Shown here: positions 63,912-64,000 of the stretch, piece by piece
Position numbering within the stretch: the stretch's first letter is position 1
How the letters are laid out: each line of letters begins with the position of its first letter
DNA from: Glycomyces xiaoerkulensis
GTDB lineage: Bacteria > Actinomycetota > Actinomycetes > Mycobacteriales > Micromonosporaceae
Length of the DNA stretch: 64,000 nucleotides
Direction: 5' to 3'
Assembly: GCF_002798405.1 (NCBI RefSeq)
Contig: NZ_PGGV01000003.1
Location: forward strand, 62,001-126,000
Made by a program: the position numbers and the translations under genes
The notes under the pieces: generated by a model
Seen by the model: only the letters and a program-made list of their open reading frames with translations
What the model was told of the DNA's origin: nothing
Database searches by the model: none

Positions 63912-64000
63912 GTGACCAGTCAGGGCAGTACGTGGCCGGCGTCGTCGGGCTCGGGGCGGCAGTCGCGCCAGGCCGAACGGCAACAGGAGATCACGGACGT
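63912..64000 (+). CDS. Start of a DeoR-type regulator (partial)
   Basis: The frame begins GTG 63912 behind GGAGG (5 nt) and runs off the window after about 29 codons. It ends RQSRQAERQQEITDV, which resembles the first helix of DeoR/GlpR repressors. It would be the last gene of the operon and the candidate binder of the inverted repeat at 55278. Too short for certainty. Confidence 0.5.
   Translation, partial: MTSQGSTWPASSGSGRQSRQAERQQEITD

Noticed and set aside
1-64000. CRISPR array, rRNA or further tRNA genes
   Set aside because: No regularly spaced direct repeats and no rRNA or complete tRNA structure was seen.

Overview
The window comes from a high-GC Gram-positive actinomycete. The signs are strong G/C third-position bias, frequent GTG and TTG starts, leaderless -10/start arrangements, Tat and lipoprotein signals, ricin-lectin tails and a WXG/ESX-like protein. 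The exact genus cannot be fixed from the sequence; a soil saprophyte living on plant polysaccharide fits best.

Region 1 (1-27085) is the distal part of a genomic island. It ends at a 45-nt copy of the 3' half of a tRNA-Pro(GGG) gene, the usual scar of integration at a tRNA 3' end. It carries anti-phage-type genes. Three are large, mutually dissimilar STAND/NACHT NTPases with PD-(D/E)XK-like N-termini (47-5263, 6562-10179, 10297-13740); the first has a translationally coupled partner of unknown family. Next is a Gabija system whose gajB is split by a complete IS21-family element (17230-19908) with a 7-bp target duplication; joining the flanks restores a 500-codon frame. After it come an unusual GIY-YIG protein with an FtsK/HerA-like region lacking Walker A (21115-23421) and two uncharacterised proteins.

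Region 2 (27086-30860) is chromosomal flank with signs of decay: a C-terminal reading-frame fragment, a broken DUF1232-like gene and an acetyltransferase tail. Intact genes here are a HAD-like phosphatase, a DUF6223 membrane protein, and a TetR regulator with a coupled membrane protein and a 19-bp operator-like palindrome.

Region 3 (30900-50761) is a galactan/arabinogalactan utilisation block. An AraC regulator faces a DUF5107-TPR plus GH35 operon. A LacI regulator sits among a secreted GH43 galactanase-like enzyme, a ricin-lectin alpha/beta-hydrolase, a GanSPQ-like ABC importer without its own ATPase, a secreted GH53 endo-galactanase and an intracellular GH42 beta-galactosidase. Five copies of a TGTGAACGATCACA-like operator lie at these promoters, three of them just after or flanking good -35/-10 pairs. 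The implied route is secreted GH53/GH43 cleavage, import of galacto-oligosaccharides, then cytoplasmic GH42/GH35 hydrolysis.

Region 4 (50762-54966) holds a zinc-ribbon protein paired with an ESX-like protein, a secreted CBM2-PQQ sugar dehydrogenase, and a 6-phosphogluconate-dehydrogenase-like protein missing about 50 residues.

Region 5 (55243-64000) is one tetritol (erythritol/threitol) operon. It encodes a zinc dehydrogenase, a DUF2291 protein, an Rbs-type ABC importer, a DhaK-DhaL erythrulose kinase, RpiB-like and TIM-like isomerases, and the start of a DeoR-type regulator. It begins with a TTGACA-17-TAGCGT promoter followed by a perfect 10+10-bp inverted repeat.
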